Source: Pacificoceanicola onchidii
GTDB lineage: Bacteria; Pseudomonadota; Alphaproteobacteria; Rhodobacterales; Rhodobacteraceae
DNA: 64,000 bases
NCBI RefSeq assembly: GCF_004804335.1
Contig: NZ_SRXY01000005.1
Location: 1-64,000, forward strand
Direction of reading: 5' to 3'
Notes under the pieces: generated by a model
What the model was told of the DNA's origin: nothing
The model's input: the letters and a program-made list of their open reading frames with translations, nothing else
Database searches by the model: none
Shown here: piece by piece, positions 16,575-25,971 of the stretch
How the letters are laid out: each line of letters starts with the position of its first letter
Position numbering within the stretch: position 1 is the first letter of the stretch
Position numbers and translations under genes: made by a program

Positions 16575-18098
16575 TTAAAAGAAACCAAGCTTGTTGGGGT
16601 TGTAGCTCATCAGGATGTTCTTGGTCTGCTGGTAGTGGTCCAGCATCATCTTGTGAGTCTCGCGCCCGATGCCGGACTGCTTGTAGCCACCAAAGGCCGC
16701 ATGCGCCGGGTAGGCGTGGTAGTTGTTGACCCAGACACGGCCCGCTTCAATATTGCGGCCAAAACGGTAGCAGCGGTTTGCATCACGCGACCACACGCCG
16801 GCGCCGAGGCCGTACATGGTGTCATTGGCAATCGCCAGCGCCTCTTCTTCGTCCTTGAAGGTCGTCACCGACACAACCGGGCCAAAGATCTCTTCCTGGA
16901 AGACGCGCATCTTGTTGTGGCCTTTCAGGATCGTCGGCTGGACATAGAAACCGCCTGCCAGATCGCCGTTGAACCGCGCCGCCGCGCCGCCGGTCAGCAC
17001 TTCCGCGCCTTCCTCGACACCGATGGTCAGATAAGACGTGATCTTGTCCTGCTGCTCCCGGCTGGCCTGCGCGCCGACCATGGTGTTCATGTCGCGCGGA
17101 TCGCCTTGGATGATCGCTTCCACGCGGGCGATGCAGCGCTTGATGAACTCTTCGTAGATGTCTTCCTGAACCAGGGCACGGCTCGGGCAGGTGCAAACCT
17201 CACCCTGGTTAAAGGCAAACAGAACAAAGCCTTCGACCGCCTTGTCGAGGAAAGCGTCATCCTCGGCCATCACGTCCGAGAAGAAGATGTTCGGGCTCTT
17301 GCCGCCCAGCTCCAGCGTCACCGGGATCAGGTTCTTGGTCGCGGCCTTCATGATGATCCGGCCGGTCTCGGTCGAGCCGGTAAAGGCGATCTTGGCAATG
17401 CGGTCACTTTCCGCCAGCGGCGCGCCCACATCCGGGCCCATGCCGTTGACGATGTTCAAAACACCTGCGGGAAGCAGGTCCGCGATGACCTCGATCAGCA
17501 CCATGATCGCCGCCGGGGTCTGTTCCGCCGGTTTCAGCACAATGCAGTTGCCCGCCGCCAGCGCCGGGGCCAGCTTCCACGCGGCCATCAGGATGGAGAA
17601 GTTCCACGGAATGATCTGGCCAACCACGCCCAGCGGCTCATGGAAGTGATAGGCGACCGTGTCCGCGTCGATCTCGGACATGGAGCCTTCCTGGCTGCGC
17701 AGCACGCCCGCGAAGTACCGGAAATGGTCCACGGAGAGCGGAATGTCGGCGGCGGTTGTCTCGCGGATCGGCTTGCCGTTGTCCCATGTTTCAGCTTTGG
17801 CGAGCAGGTCGAGGTTCTCTTCGAGACGGTCGGCGATCTTCAGCAGGACGTTGGAACGCTCCGCCGCCGAGGTCTTGCCCCAGGCGTCTTTGGCTGCGTG
17901 GGCCGCATCCAGCGCCAGCTCCACATCCGCCGCGCCGGACTTGGCCACTTCACAGACCTTCTCGCCGGTGATCGGCGTGATGTTGTCGAAGTATTCGCCG
18001 CTTACGGGGGCCACGAATGTGCCGCCGATGAAGTTGTCATAGCGCGGTTTGAACGGGGACTCGTAGGCCGCCGTGTCGAGTTGGGTCATCTCGTTCAT
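16575..18098 (-). CDS. NAD-dependent aldehyde dehydrogenase, acetaldehyde (AldB/ExaC) type
   Basis: This enzyme oxidises short aldehydes to acids. The 507-residue product has the NAD fold with [10 protein letters not shown]-like motif ([12 protein letters not shown]), the [12 protein letters not shown] motif and the catalytic cysteine in the subclass-typical [11 protein letters not shown]. The C-terminal [20 protein letters not shown] is characteristic of the AldB/ExaC group induced by ethanol or acetoin. The start at 18098 has GGAGGAGACAGTT before it; a longer in-frame extension is rejected. A 24-bp palindrome lies about 105 bases upstream, and an AcoR-like regulator is encoded at 24 kb. The gene ends in a clear terminator. 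Confidence 0.92.
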   Translation of the reverse strand: MNEMTQLDTAAYESPFKPRYDNFIGGTFVAPVSGEYFDNITPITGEKVCEVAKSGAADVELALDAAHAAKDAWGKTSAAERSNVLLKIADRLEENLDLLAKAETWDNGKPIRETTAADIPLSVDHFRYFAGVLRSQEGSMSEIDADTVAYHFHEPLGVVGQIIPWNFSILMAAWKLAPALAAGNCIVLKPAEQTPAAIMVLIEVIADLLPAGVLNIVNGMGPDVGAPLAESDRIAKIAFTGSTETGRIIMKAATKNLIPVTLELGGKSPNIFFSDVMAEDDAFLDKAVEGFVLFAFNQGEVCTCPSRALVQEDIYEEFIKRCIARVEAIIQGDPRDMNTMVGAQASREQQDKITSYLTIGVEEGAEVLTGGAAARFNGDLAGGFYVQPTILKGHNKMRVFQEEIFGPVVSVTTFKDEEEALAIANDTMYGLGAGVWSRDANRCYRFGRNIEAGRVWVNNYHAYPAHAAFGGYKQSGIGRETHKMMLDHYQQTKNILMSYNPNKLGFF

Positions 18099-18200
18099 AA
18101 CTGTCTCCTCCAGGTATCGGCCACAGGCTGGGCCGCTGTGAGGGGAGGATGCCTCGCGGACTTCTCCCGCAAAACCGGGGGCAAGAGGGCAGGACAGGGG

Positions 18201-18224
18201 ACCTGTCTCACAGATGAGACAGGT
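18201..18224 (-). promoter_or_regulatory. 24-bp palindrome upstream of the aldehyde dehydrogenase gene
   Basis: ACCTGTCTCA-CAGA-TGAGACAGGT is a perfect inverted repeat with 10-base arms, 103 bases before the ATG. This is a distance and symmetry typical of an upstream activating sequence for Fis-type HTH dimers such as AcoR. I do not see a clean -24/-12 sigma-54 promoter between it and the gene. The AcoR-like protein at 24068-25015 is the obvious candidate ligand (inference). Confidence 0.55.
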
Positions 18225-18292
18225 CTCAGCGGGAATGGCCAAAGGACCGCAGATCATCGGGAATGCCGGGCCTTGTACCCCGGTCCCGGTCG

Positions 18293-19396
18293 TCAGAAAA
18301 ACGGCAGCGCGCAGAGCCTGGCCTTGTCCCGATACCCGCCGCGTTTGACGTCGACAGCCTCCCCGACACGATGCTCCGCGCCGACCAGCGCAAAGCCGAT
18401 CATCGCCTGCGCCCGCGGAGACCAGGCCCCGCAGGTCATGTGCCCGATCTTCTGTCCGTCCTTTTCGATGTCGTACCAGATCGCGTGGCCGGGGTGCCGT
18501 TCGGAGGTGTCAAAGACGATGCCAAGCTGCTGACGCCGGACGCCCTCGGCCTTGATCCGGCGCAGCGCCGTGATACCAATCACGTCGTCGTCCAGATCAA
18601 GATCGACGTATTTGCCCAGACGCACCTCGAACGGGGTGGTCTGGTCGTCGGTGTCGCCGCCATAAGACAGCAATCCGCTTTCGATGCGTTCAATCGGGTT
18701 GGGATTGCCCGGCCCGATGCCCCAGGGCTGGCCCGCTTCCTTGACGATGTTCCAAAGCTCCGTGCCCCGCGATCCGTCACGCAGGTAGATCTCGAAACCG
18801 CCCTGTTTGGAATAGCCGGAGCGCTGCACAATCACCGGAATCCCCGAGATTTCCGCAGGGGCAAACCAGAAATACCGCAGCGCCCGGACCCAGTCTCCAA
18901 AGACCGCCGCAACCACCTCTTCGGCCTTGGGGCCCTGAACAGCCATGGGCGAGACATCCGGCTCGCAAATCGCCACGTTCAGGCCCCGCTCGGCGGCGAT
19001 GGCCCGCGCCCACATCAGGATGTTGTTGTCCCCGATCGAGAGCCAGAACGTGTGGCTGCCGTGCTTGAGCACAACCGGATCGTTGATCAAAACACCGCGG
19101 TGGTCGCACATGGGGATGTACTTGCCCTTGCCGACCTCGATGGTCGACAGATCCCGCACCGACAACAGCTGAACAAGCCGCGCGGCGTCTGGTCCGGTGA
19201 TTTCGACCTGACGCTCCACGCTCACGTCCCATTGCGAGACGCCGTTGAGCAGCCTGTCATATTCCGCGTCAGGATTGCCATAAGACACGGGCATCAGCAT
19301 CGCATTATACGGGGAAAACGCCGTCACCCCGTCCTGCACCGTGGCGTTGTAAAAGGGCGATACCCGCAAGCGTGTGTTGGGTCCGATTTCAGCCAT
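18293..19396 (-). CDS. DmdA-like, GcvT-family folate-dependent demethylase
   Basis: A 367-residue GcvT-fold protein. The stretches [45 protein letters not shown] and [13 protein letters not shown] match my memory of DMSP demethylase DmdA, which transfers a methyl group from DMSP to tetrahydrofolate. The same fold includes the aromatic O-demethylases LigM and DesA and the glycine cleavage T protein. The gene lies 11 bases after a MarR gene, in the same direction. It is divergent from a PanB-like and a VanA-like Rieske gene rather than next to acuI or other DMSP genes. I therefore regard the methyl donor as undecided between DMSP and a methoxylated or methylated compound. Confidence 0.7.
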   Translation of the reverse strand: MAEIGPNTRLRVSPFYNATVQDGVTAFSPYNAMLMPVSYGNPDAEYDRLLNGVSQWDVSVERQVEITGPDAARLVQLLSVRDLSTIEVGKGKYIPMCDHRGVLINDPVVLKHGSHTFWLSIGDNNILMWARAIAAERGLNVAICEPDVSPMAVQGPKAEEVVAAVFGDWVRALRYFWFAPAEISGIPVIVQRSGYSKQGGFEIYLRDGSRGTELWNIVKEAGQPWGIGPGNPNPIERIESGLLSYGGDTDDQTTPFEVRLGKYVDLDLDDDVIGITALRRIKAEGVRRQQLGIVFDTSERHPGHAIWYDIEKDGQKIGHMTCGAWSPRAQAMIGFALVGAEHRVGEAVDVKRGGYRDKARLCALPFF

Positions 19397-19407
19397 GGTC
19401 GTGCGCC

Positions 19408-19881
19408 TCAGTCATCAAGCTCGGCCGCGTTCAACGCGGCCTTTTTCAGCAGCGTGGAGAGGGTTTTGCGTTCCGCATCGGTGAGTTTTCCCAGCACCGT
19501 GTCCTGCCTCCGGCGCAGGTAGCCGGAGATCCGGCTGTGCAGATCCCGTCCGCTCGCCGTGATCCGAAGCCGGGCTTGCCGGCCATCGTCGGGATCGGGC
19601 GCGCGGTCGAGGTAGCCCTCTTGCAGCATGCGGTGCACCGCGCGGCTGATCGTGTTGCGCGGGCGTCTGGAGATGCGCGCAACCTCCTGTGCCGTGAGAA
19701 TGTCGAAATGCGACAGGCAGGCCAGCAGGATGTACTCGGCCCGCACGAGGCCGAAGTCCCGTTTGATCTCCGCATAGGCCGGGAAGACAATCGCGTTGGC
19801 CAGATAGGTTATCCTGAAAGCCTCCGGGTATTCGATCGTGTCGAAAATCCGCGTGAGGTCTGAGCCGTCTGTATCCGCCAT
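19408..19881 (-). CDS. MarR-family transcriptional regulator
   Basis: A 157-residue winged-helix protein: a recognition helix region TAQEVARISRRPRNTISRAVHRMLQEGYLDRAPDPDDGRQ near residues 65-105 and flanking dimerisation helices are those of MarR. It starts at 19881 and is followed after 11 bases by the DmdA-like gene. The divergent PanB-like gene starts 127 bases away, and an 18-bp perfect palindrome lies in that gap, so the protein probably represses both directions and responds to the pathway substrate. Confidence 0.88.
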   Translation of the reverse strand: MADTDGSDLTRIFDTIEYPEAFRITYLANAIVFPAYAEIKRDFGLVRAEYILLACLSHFDILTAQEVARISRRPRNTISRAVHRMLQEGYLDRAPDPDDGRQARLRITASGRDLHSRISGYLRRRQDTVLGKLTDAERKTLSTLLKKAALNAAELDD

Positions 19882-19946
19882 TGCGCCGTCCCCGCCTAAA
19901 GTGCCGCTCGGTTTTTCATTGCCAACAGAGGATGTTTTACCGCATG

Positions 19947-19964
19947 TTGTTCCAAATGGAACAA
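19947..19964. promoter_or_regulatory. 18-bp palindromic operator between the MarR and PanB-like genes
   Basis: TTGTTCCA-AA-TGGAACAA is a perfect inverted repeat with 8-base arms and a 2-base centre. It is in the middle of the divergent promoter region and is the likely binding site of the adjacent MarR protein. Confidence 0.68.
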
Positions 19965-20007
19965 TAAATGCGACCTCCCCATGTCGCTCCTGTCGCAAAA
20001 GGTGAAA

Positions 20008-20868
20008 ATGTCCGGGACAAAACTCACGCTGCCGGAACTGGCGGAAAAGAAGGCCGCGGGAGAGCGCCTTGTGATGGTGGCTGTGGGCGAGGTGCTGACC
20101 GCCGCCTGGGCCGAGCGCGCCGGGGTCGACATTGTCGGCGTGGGTGACAGTCTGGGCATGACACTGCATGGCCACGAGAACACCCTGGCGATGACCGTGG
20201 ATCAGATGATCATGCACACGCAGGCGGTGCGGCGCGGCGCGCCGAACACGCTCTGCATCGTGTCCATGCCTTACGGATCTTATGCCACCCCCGATCTGGC
20301 GGTCGCAAATGCGCTGCGCATGATGAAGGAAAGCGGCGCGGATGCGGTGAAGCTGCAGCTGGGCCGCGAAGGCGCGCATATCATTCGCGCGGTGGCGGAT
20401 GCCGGTGTGCCGGTGATGAGCCACGTCGGCCTGTTGCCGCACAAGGTGCATCAGCTTGGCGGCTTCCGGATGCAGGGCCGCACCGCCGAAGCCGCAATGG
20501 CCATTGTCGAGGACGCCCGCGCCATCGAAGCCGCCGGGGCCATCGGTCTGGAGATCGAAGCCATGCCCTATGAGGTGGGCAAGGCGGTTGATGAGGCGGT
20601 GGACATCTTCACCTTTTCGATTGGGGCGGGCGCTGCGGGCACCTGCCAGCTGCTCAACGGCTATGACCTGCTGGGCGCTTTCGACACGTTTAAACCGAAA
20701 TTCGCCAAGCGCTACGCCAATCTGGCCGAGATCGCGACAGAGGCCTTTGCTGCCTATGCGCAGGATGTGCGCAGCGGTCATTTTCCGGACGCCGAGCACA
20801 GCTACACGATGAAACCCGCCGAAATCACACGGTTCGCGGCGCTCTTGAAGGGGGAGGACGCACCATGA
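20008..20868 (+). CDS. PanB-like protein (3-methyl-2-oxobutanoate hydroxymethyltransferase family)
   Basis: A 286-residue TIM-barrel protein of the PanB family. Visible are the metal/substrate segment VGDSLGMTLHGHENTLAMTVDQMIMHTQAVRRG, split here as in PanB, MSHVGLLPHKVHQLGGFRMQG and the later IEAMPYE Glu region. PanB condenses 2-oxoisovalerate with 5,10-methylene-tetrahydrofolate. The ending ITRFAALLKGE and the FSIGAGAAGTCQLLN loop differ from typical PanB, and no panC is nearby, so this may be a paralogue with a catabolic role. The start at 20008 follows AAGGTG. It overlaps the Rieske oxygenase gene by ATGA and shares a regulatory region with a folate-dependent demethylase. Confidence 0.75.
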   Translation: MSGTKLTLPELAEKKAAGERLVMVAVGEVLTAAWAERAGVDIVGVGDSLGMTLHGHENTLAMTVDQMIMHTQAVRRGAPNTLCIVSMPYGSYATPDLAVANALRMMKESGADAVKLQLGREGAHIIRAVADAGVPVMSHVGLLPHKVHQLGGFRMQGRTAEAAMAIVEDARAIEAAGAIGLEIEAMPYEVGKAVDEAVDIFTFSIGAGAAGTCQLLNGYDLLGAFDTFKPKFAKRYANLAEIATEAFAAYAQDVRSGHFPDAEHSYTMKPAEITRFAALLKGEDAP

Positions 20869-21956
20869 AAGACAGCAACACCCAAGCCAACGGCCAGACG
20901 ATCCCCAACGGGATGCTGGAAGACAACTACCCCCGGAACATGTGGTGGGTGGCCGCGCACCGCGACGAGGTGACAACCCGCCCGCTGGCGCGCTGGCTGC
21001 TGGAGACGCCGGTGGTGCTCTACCGGCTCGAAGACGGCACACCGGCGGCGCTCTATGACCGCTGCCCGCACCGCTGGGCACCGCTCAGCGAAGGCCACGT
21101 GGCCGGGGACAAGATCGTCTGCCCGTACCACGGGATGGAGTTCAACACCGCCGGGCGCTGCACCAAGGCCCCGACCCAGCACATGAAACCCAAGACCGCC
21201 GAGATCCCCGCCTTCACGGTGAAGGAAGCGGGGGCCTATGTCTGGATCTGGATGGGGGATCAGGACGCCATTGACTGCGAGCCGCCCGAGGTGGGCTATC
21301 AGATCAGCCCGGACTGGACCCCGGTTCACGGCTATTACGAAGTGGCGGCAAACTGGGTCCTGATCCGCGAAAACGTGCTGGATCTGACCCACATCGCCTT
21401 CCTGCACAAGAACACCTTCAAACAGGACGACTGGATCACCGCCCCCGAGACCTACATGGAGGGCGAGACGTTGTGTTACGAGCAGGCCTTCGATCTTGCG
21501 CCGCTGTCGCCTTTGTTTTGTGCGGGCATGGGGCTGCCCGAAGACAAGCCGATCAAGCGGGTGCAGAAAGGCCGGATGCCGACGCTGGCGATCTCGTTTT
21601 CCGACTGGAACGTGCATGACCCCGCGCCGGAGGCCGGCAAACGCGCCGATTTCATCGTGCGCGGCTGCCACATCGTGACGCCCGCCCAGCGGGGCAAGAC
21701 ACATTACTTCTGGATGGCCGCCTTCGACGTGCCGAGCCTGACCGAGGAGGTCGCCGAAAAGACCCGCAACAGCGTGACAGCGGCCTTTGACGAGGACAAG
21801 CATCTCCTGGAAAAGCTGCAGGCCAGCGTGGCGGCGGACCCGCGCGGCCTTGATTTTCTGGAGGTCACGCTTGGGGCCGACGGCGCGGGGATCAAGGTGC
21901 GCCAGATCCTGAACAGGAAGCTCAAGGCAGAAGGGCGCGCGCTCGCGCGCGGGTAG
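20865..21956 (+). CDS. Rieske non-heme iron oxygenase, VanA-like demethylase subunit
   Basis: A 363-residue oxygenase component. The Rieske cluster ligands are C67-x-H69-x16-C86-x2-H89. The mononuclear iron site follows in ENVLDLTHIAFLH. Length and the DLTHIAFLH form are those of vanillate O-demethylase VanA and related O-demethylases. It needs a ferredoxin-reductase partner (VanB type), which is not in this window. It overlaps the PanB-like gene by 4 bases. The expected chemistry is oxidative demethylation releasing formaldehyde. The neighbouring folate enzymes suggest a C1-handling module, but the substrate is unknown. Confidence 0.82.
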   Translation: MKDSNTQANGQTIPNGMLEDNYPRNMWWVAAHRDEVTTRPLARWLLETPVVLYRLEDGTPAALYDRCPHRWAPLSEGHVAGDKIVCPYHGMEFNTAGRCTKAPTQHMKPKTAEIPAFTVKEAGAYVWIWMGDQDAIDCEPPEVGYQISPDWTPVHGYYEVAANWVLIRENVLDLTHIAFLHKNTFKQDDWITAPETYMEGETLCYEQAFDLAPLSPLFCAGMGLPEDKPIKRVQKGRMPTLAISFSDWNVHDPAPEAGKRADFIVRGCHIVTPAQRGKTHYFWMAAFDVPSLTEEVAEKTRNSVTAAFDEDKHLLEKLQASVAADPRGLDFLEVTLGADGAGIKVRQILNRKLKAEGRALARG

Positions 21957-22010
21957 TCCCGGCTTGAAAGGGTGTCTGGCGCGCGGCCTGTCCGGGGCGC
22001 GCGCCCGCCG

Positions 22011-23891
22011 CTAAAAGATCAGGTTCATCATGGTCATCGAGACGACGAGGAACAGCACGGACATGATCCCGCCGCCCAGGACAAAATCCATCACCCGATA
22101 GCCCGCCGGACCCATGATCAGGGCATTCACCTGATGGGTCGGGATGATGAAGGAGTTGGACGTCGAAATCGCAACCGTCAGGGCAAAGATCGCCGGATCG
22201 CCACCGGCGGCCACGGCTATTGAGACCGCAAGCGGAATGAGCAGAACCGTCGCGCCGACGTTCGACATCACCAGCGTGAATACGGTGGCCAGCACCGCAA
22301 TCCCCGCCTGCAAGCCCCATATGGGCCAGCCATCCAGCACAATCAGAACCTGTTCGGCAATCCAGGCGGCGGTGCCGGTGTTCTGCACCGCTTGCCCCAA
22401 GGGTATGAGGCTGGCCAACAGGAAGACCGTGGACCAGCTGACCGCCTCATAGGCTTCGTCGATGCGCAGCACGTTGGTGGCAATCATGCCGCCCGCGCCG
22501 ACCAGAAGCGCCAGCGACAGCCGCAAGTCGGTGAACAGGATCAGCGAGACCGAAATGGCAAAGAAGACAAGCGCCCAGAACATCTTGTTCGGGCGCAGCT
22601 CTTCCATCGGGAAATCGCTGGTCACAACAACAAAATTGCGGTCCTTGGTCAGCCGCGCCAGCCGGTCCCATGCGGTGAAAGCCACAAGCGTGTCGCCGGA
22701 GCGGAACGGTTCCTGACTGACGTTCACCGCCTCGTGGTCGGGCGTTTCGACAAGGCTCAGGGTCTCCCCGGCGCGGTGGATGGCAAGCAGGCCCAGACCA
22801 TAGGTCTTGCGCATCAGCACATCCCGCGCGGTCTTGCCGATCAGGTCGGATTCAGGCGGGATGACAACCTCGGCAACCCCGGCCACCGTGGGCGCAAAAG
22901 GCTCGGCAAAAATGTCGAGATCGGGAAGCACCTTGAGCCCGTAGACGTCGGCAATGTCTTCGATCACCTTGCGCCGCCCGAGGATGGCGAGGCGGCACGG
23001 ATCCTCGACCTTGGTCGTCAGAATGGGCGTGAACCAGCGCTGGCCGCGGTGGTAGGAGCCAACGATATAAAGGTTGTGCGCCAGCATGATGTCCGCAAAG
23101 GTCTGCCCCCGCAGGATCGACCCTTCGGGCACCACCACTTCGACAAGATCGGACTTCAGACCATATATCCGCTTGAGATAATCGCGCACGGATTGGCCGG
23201 TGCTGCCCTCTTCCTTGGTGGCCTGGCTGGGCAGAACCCACCGCCCGAGCAGCATGAAATAGAGGATGCCGCTGACCAGCAGCGCCAGCCCGACCGGCGT
23301 CACGGAAAACAACGAAAACATCTCCATCTGGCTGTCTTCGGGCAGCGCCTCGTTTGCCGTGACCAGCAAATCGTTGAGCAGGATCAGGGGTGACGAGCCG
23401 ACCAGCGTGACCGTCCCGCCAAGGATCGCGCAAAACCCCATGGGCATGAGCAACCGGCCCAGAGGCAGCTCCGTACGCACGGAAATTCGGCTTGCGACGG
23501 GCAGGAACAGCGCCGCCGCGCCGACATTCTGCATGAAACTGGAAATGATCCCGACCGTGCCGGAAATGATCGGGATGATGCGGGCTTCGGTCTTGCCGCC
23601 GTATTTCAGGATGGTCGATGCGACCTTGCTCATCAGCCCGGTCTTGTCGAGCCCGGCCCCGATGATCATGACCGCGATGATCGAGATCACCGCGTTTGAT
23701 GCAAAGCCCTCGAACAATCGGCTCGGATCGGCCAGATTTTCGAGCCCGGGAAACTGAGACAGCAGCCCCAGCGCAATCATCACGAGTATGGCGGTGAAAT
23801 CGATCCGGAAAAATTCGGTCACGAAAAGGACAACGGTGATACCCAAAACGGCGAGTACGACCATCATCTCAAATGTCAGTTCTATAGGCAC
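22011..23891 (-). CDS. SLC13-family permease with two RCK_C (TrkA-C) domains
   Basis: An inner-membrane anion transporter of about 626 residues. Two blocks of hydrophobic helices flank a central soluble part (about 225-410) containing two TrkA-C-like domains, the layout of bacterial SLC13/YfbS-type permeases. The transport motifs GGTVTLVGSSPLILLNDLL and TSNSFIIPTHQVNALIMGPAGY are typical. Substrates of the family include sulfate and dicarboxylates. I place the start at a GTG at 23891 because GGAG lies 8 bases before it; an ATG at 23921 is in frame but lacks a ribosome binding site. It converges with the Rieske gene. Confidence 0.82.
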   Translation of the reverse strand: MPIELTFEMMVVLAVLGITVVLFVTEFFRIDFTAILVMIALGLLSQFPGLENLADPSRLFEGFASNAVISIIAVMIIGAGLDKTGLMSKVASTILKYGGKTEARIIPIISGTVGIISSFMQNVGAAALFLPVASRISVRTELPLGRLLMPMGFCAILGGTVTLVGSSPLILLNDLLVTANEALPEDSQMEMFSLFSVTPVGLALLVSGILYFMLLGRWVLPSQATKEEGSTGQSVRDYLKRIYGLKSDLVEVVVPEGSILRGQTFADIMLAHNLYIVGSYHRGQRWFTPILTTKVEDPCRLAILGRRKVIEDIADVYGLKVLPDLDIFAEPFAPTVAGVAEVVIPPESDLIGKTARDVLMRKTYGLGLLAIHRAGETLSLVETPDHEAVNVSQEPFRSGDTLVAFTAWDRLARLTKDRNFVVVTSDFPMEELRPNKMFWALVFFAISVSLILFTDLRLSLALLVGAGGMIATNVLRIDEAYEAVSWSTVFLLASLIPLGQAVQNTGTAAWIAEQVLIVLDGWPIWGLQAGIAVLATVFTLVMSNVGATVLLIPLAVSIAVAAGGDPAIFALTVAISTSNSFIIPTHQVNALIMGPAGYRVMDFVLGGGIMSVLFLVVSMTMMNLIF

Positions 23892-24067
23892 TAAAAGGTC
23901 TCCATCCCCCCTCATCATCAAACAAAATCTGTTTTCTGCAAAGCCTGTAATTTCAGGCGAGGGGAAATTCGGAGGGGGTGCCGGGTTTGCCGGGGCGCTG
24001 AGAGGGGCGATGGGGACAGGTGGGGCAGGCGGCCCCGTTATGGGCGGCGTTCGCCCAGACCGGCGTC

Positions 24068-25015
24068 TCAGCCGGTTGCGATCCCCAGCTTGCGCAGCTT
24101 TCGGTAAAACGTCGCCCGGCCAATCCCAAGCTCCCGCGCCGCCGCGCTGGCGTTGCCATCATTGCGCAGCAAGGCGCGCCGGATGGCGGCTGCCGAGCCC
24201 CGGTCAAAACCGCGATGCTCCGGCGCGTGCCCCAGCAAATCCACCGCCGGGCGCGGGGCCAGAGTGCCGCGCGGGCCCAGTCCGAACTGCCGCCGCGCCG
24301 CGCGGTTTGCGCCCTGCACAACGTCATCCGCATCCACCGCCAAGAGCGCCGCCCCGTCCTCATCCGCCATCATGATGCGATGATCGGGGAAGCTGGCGCG
24401 GAACAGGCCGGTTTCGATCTTGCGGGCGCATTGCGTCACCGCCTCGGCCATCAGCCGGTTCATCCCGCCGCTTTGATCAGAGCGCGCCGAAGAGACATCC
24501 AGCGCCCCGACAATCCGCCCACAGGCATCGTGGATCGGCGCATCAATGCAGCTCATCGCGGTGTTGCGCGCGGCGAAATGTTCGTCGCGGTGAATGACCA
24601 CCCGCCGCCCTTCGGCCAGACAGGTGCCAATGCCATTGGTGCCTTCGTGTTCTTCACCCCAATGCGCGCCGCTCCACAGGTTCCACGCATCAAACGCCGC
24701 CGCATCGCCGTCGCGCATCCGCTGTTCCAGCACCACGCCTTCGGCATCGGACAGGAACACACCGCAGCCCGATTGCGCGACCAGCATGTGCAGATCGTCC
24801 AGCAGGGGGCTGGCAATGCTCAGCAAGGAGGCGCTCGCCTCGCGCCGCTCCGCCTGCTCTGACGCCGTCAGCCGCAGGCCGCGCGCCTTGCTCGACGGGT
24901 CCAGATCATGCGCCAGCATCGACCGCCGCCACGACGCCACGATCATCGAATGCGCCGCCGCCCTGTCCGACAGAGCCGCCTCAGCCACCTTATCTGCATG
25001 CCTTGCATAAACCAT
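24068..25015 (-). CDS. AcoR-like regulator: GAF and Fis-type HTH domains, no AAA+ domain
   Basis: A 315-residue regulator. The GAF domain (roughly 60-195) has the AcoR-type core EGTNGIGTCLAEGRRVVIH and EHFAARNTAMSC. A PAS-like region follows, then a C-terminal Fis HTH (AAIRRALLRNDGNASAAARELGI). AcoR proteins normally have a sigma-54-interacting AAA+ ATPase between these parts; here the GAF/PAS part runs straight into the HTH with no Walker A or GAFTGA motif. It must therefore act without sigma-54 contact, or as an antagonist. The start at 25015 follows GGAGAG. A likely target is the aldehyde dehydrogenase palindrome at 18201. Confidence 0.82.
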   Translation of the reverse strand: MVYARHADKVAEAALSDRAAAHSMIVASWRRSMLAHDLDPSSKARGLRLTASEQAERREASASLLSIASPLLDDLHMLVAQSGCGVFLSDAEGVVLEQRMRDGDAAAFDAWNLWSGAHWGEEHEGTNGIGTCLAEGRRVVIHRDEHFAARNTAMSCIDAPIHDACGRIVGALDVSSARSDQSGGMNRLMAEAVTQCARKIETGLFRASFPDHRIMMADEDGAALLAVDADDVVQGANRAARRQFGLGPRGTLAPRPAVDLLGHAPEHRGFDRGSAAAIRRALLRNDGNASAAARELGIGRATFYRKLRKLGIATG

Positions 25016-25179
25016 GGTCTCTCCCCGAAGCCGAGCCGCGCCTCCTCCTTGCGCCGCGACGCTAGGGTCTGGCAGCGCCGAGAACCACCCGCGCTTTGGT
25101 CGTAGGGTGCCTCCTTTGTCGACGATCAACGCCACAATGACCGGCCTCGCCTATTGCTCTACGTTTCTGGGTCAGAATC

Positions 25180-25971
25180 CTAAGAAGCCAACTCCGCGAC
25201 AAACCCGTTTTGCTCGTAGACTTCCATTCCAAAGGGCGCTTTCCCGCGACGCGATCTGGCGATTTCTTCTGAGACGAACAGCTTGGTCTCAAACTGGAAA
25301 AACGCGGGGAAGGCTTTGAGTTTCAAGGCAAGGGCCTGCGGATATAGAATTCTGAGAATACGATCGCTTGTCCGCCCGCCTTCGTTCTTTTCAAGATAGT
25401 CTTCCGCGTCCTGACCGTTGGCAAACGAAAGGTCCTCCACCGCGCGCTGCACCGGCTTGTCGTCGCGCATCAAGGACAACGCCTTGACCCGACAAAAGCG
25501 GCTTTTACCCCAGTCGATCCCAGTATGCTGAGCGAGGTTTTCTTGCCACCCGAGATACGGCAGCCCCGCAACATAGCTACAAAGCCGACTGTCTGATGAC
25601 GATTGAAACGCGATCTGGAACAGGGCCGGCGGCCATGCGAGGCTGTCGATCGGCAGCCCGTCAAGGCTATCGGACCACCCGGGCCGTATGAAGATCAATC
25701 CATTGGAGGTGATGTTCAGAAAATCGGGTAAGGGCGTGCGCTTGTTGCTCAATTCTACAGTCAAACGCGGCGCTTGTTTGTTTGGGATTTCCTTCGGAGA
25801 ACGGATGAAGGGATCAGCGCTGTGGTCCCAGATCAGCCCGAGCTCACCCGCCTTTGCCCAATACATTTTTGCGCGTTGCGAGGCGTCGTCCAATGGCCCA
25901 TGCCCATGCCTCGTAAGATAGGCGAGGTCTGTGCTGATCGGGAAATAACGGCATTGGGACGGGTTGGGCAT
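25180..25971 (-). CDS. Hypothetical protein
   Basis: A 263-residue soluble protein starting MPNPSQCRYFPIST, rich in Trp, Pro and aromatic residues, ending EVYEQNGFVAELAS. I do not recognise the family. The C-terminal part (FFQFETKLFVSEEIARSRRG) vaguely recalls immunity-type proteins that end in a 'seen from the end of a ligand' helix, but this is too weak to assign. Base composition is visibly lower in GC than the neighbours, and it stands alone with intergenic DNA on both sides, so recent acquisition is possible. CAGGA lies 9 bases before the chosen ATG. Confidence 0.6.
   Translation of the reverse strand: MPNPSQCRYFPISTDLAYLTRHGHGPLDDASQRAKMYWAKAGELGLIWDHSADPFIRSPKEIPNKQAPRLTVELSNKRTPLPDFLNITSNGLIFIRPGWSDSLDGLPIDSLAWPPALFQIAFQSSSDSRLCSYVAGLPYLGWQENLAQHTGIDWGKSRFCRVKALSLMRDDKPVQRAVEDLSFANGQDAEDYLEKNEGGRTSDRILRILYPQALALKLKAFPAFFQFETKLFVSEEIARSRRGKAPFGMEVYEQNGFVAELAS

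Noticed and set aside
18099-18200. Sigma-54 promoter before the aldehyde dehydrogenase
   Set aside because: The best match has only one G of the -24 GG and poor flanks; not convincing, and the candidate regulator lacks the sigma-54 ATPase.
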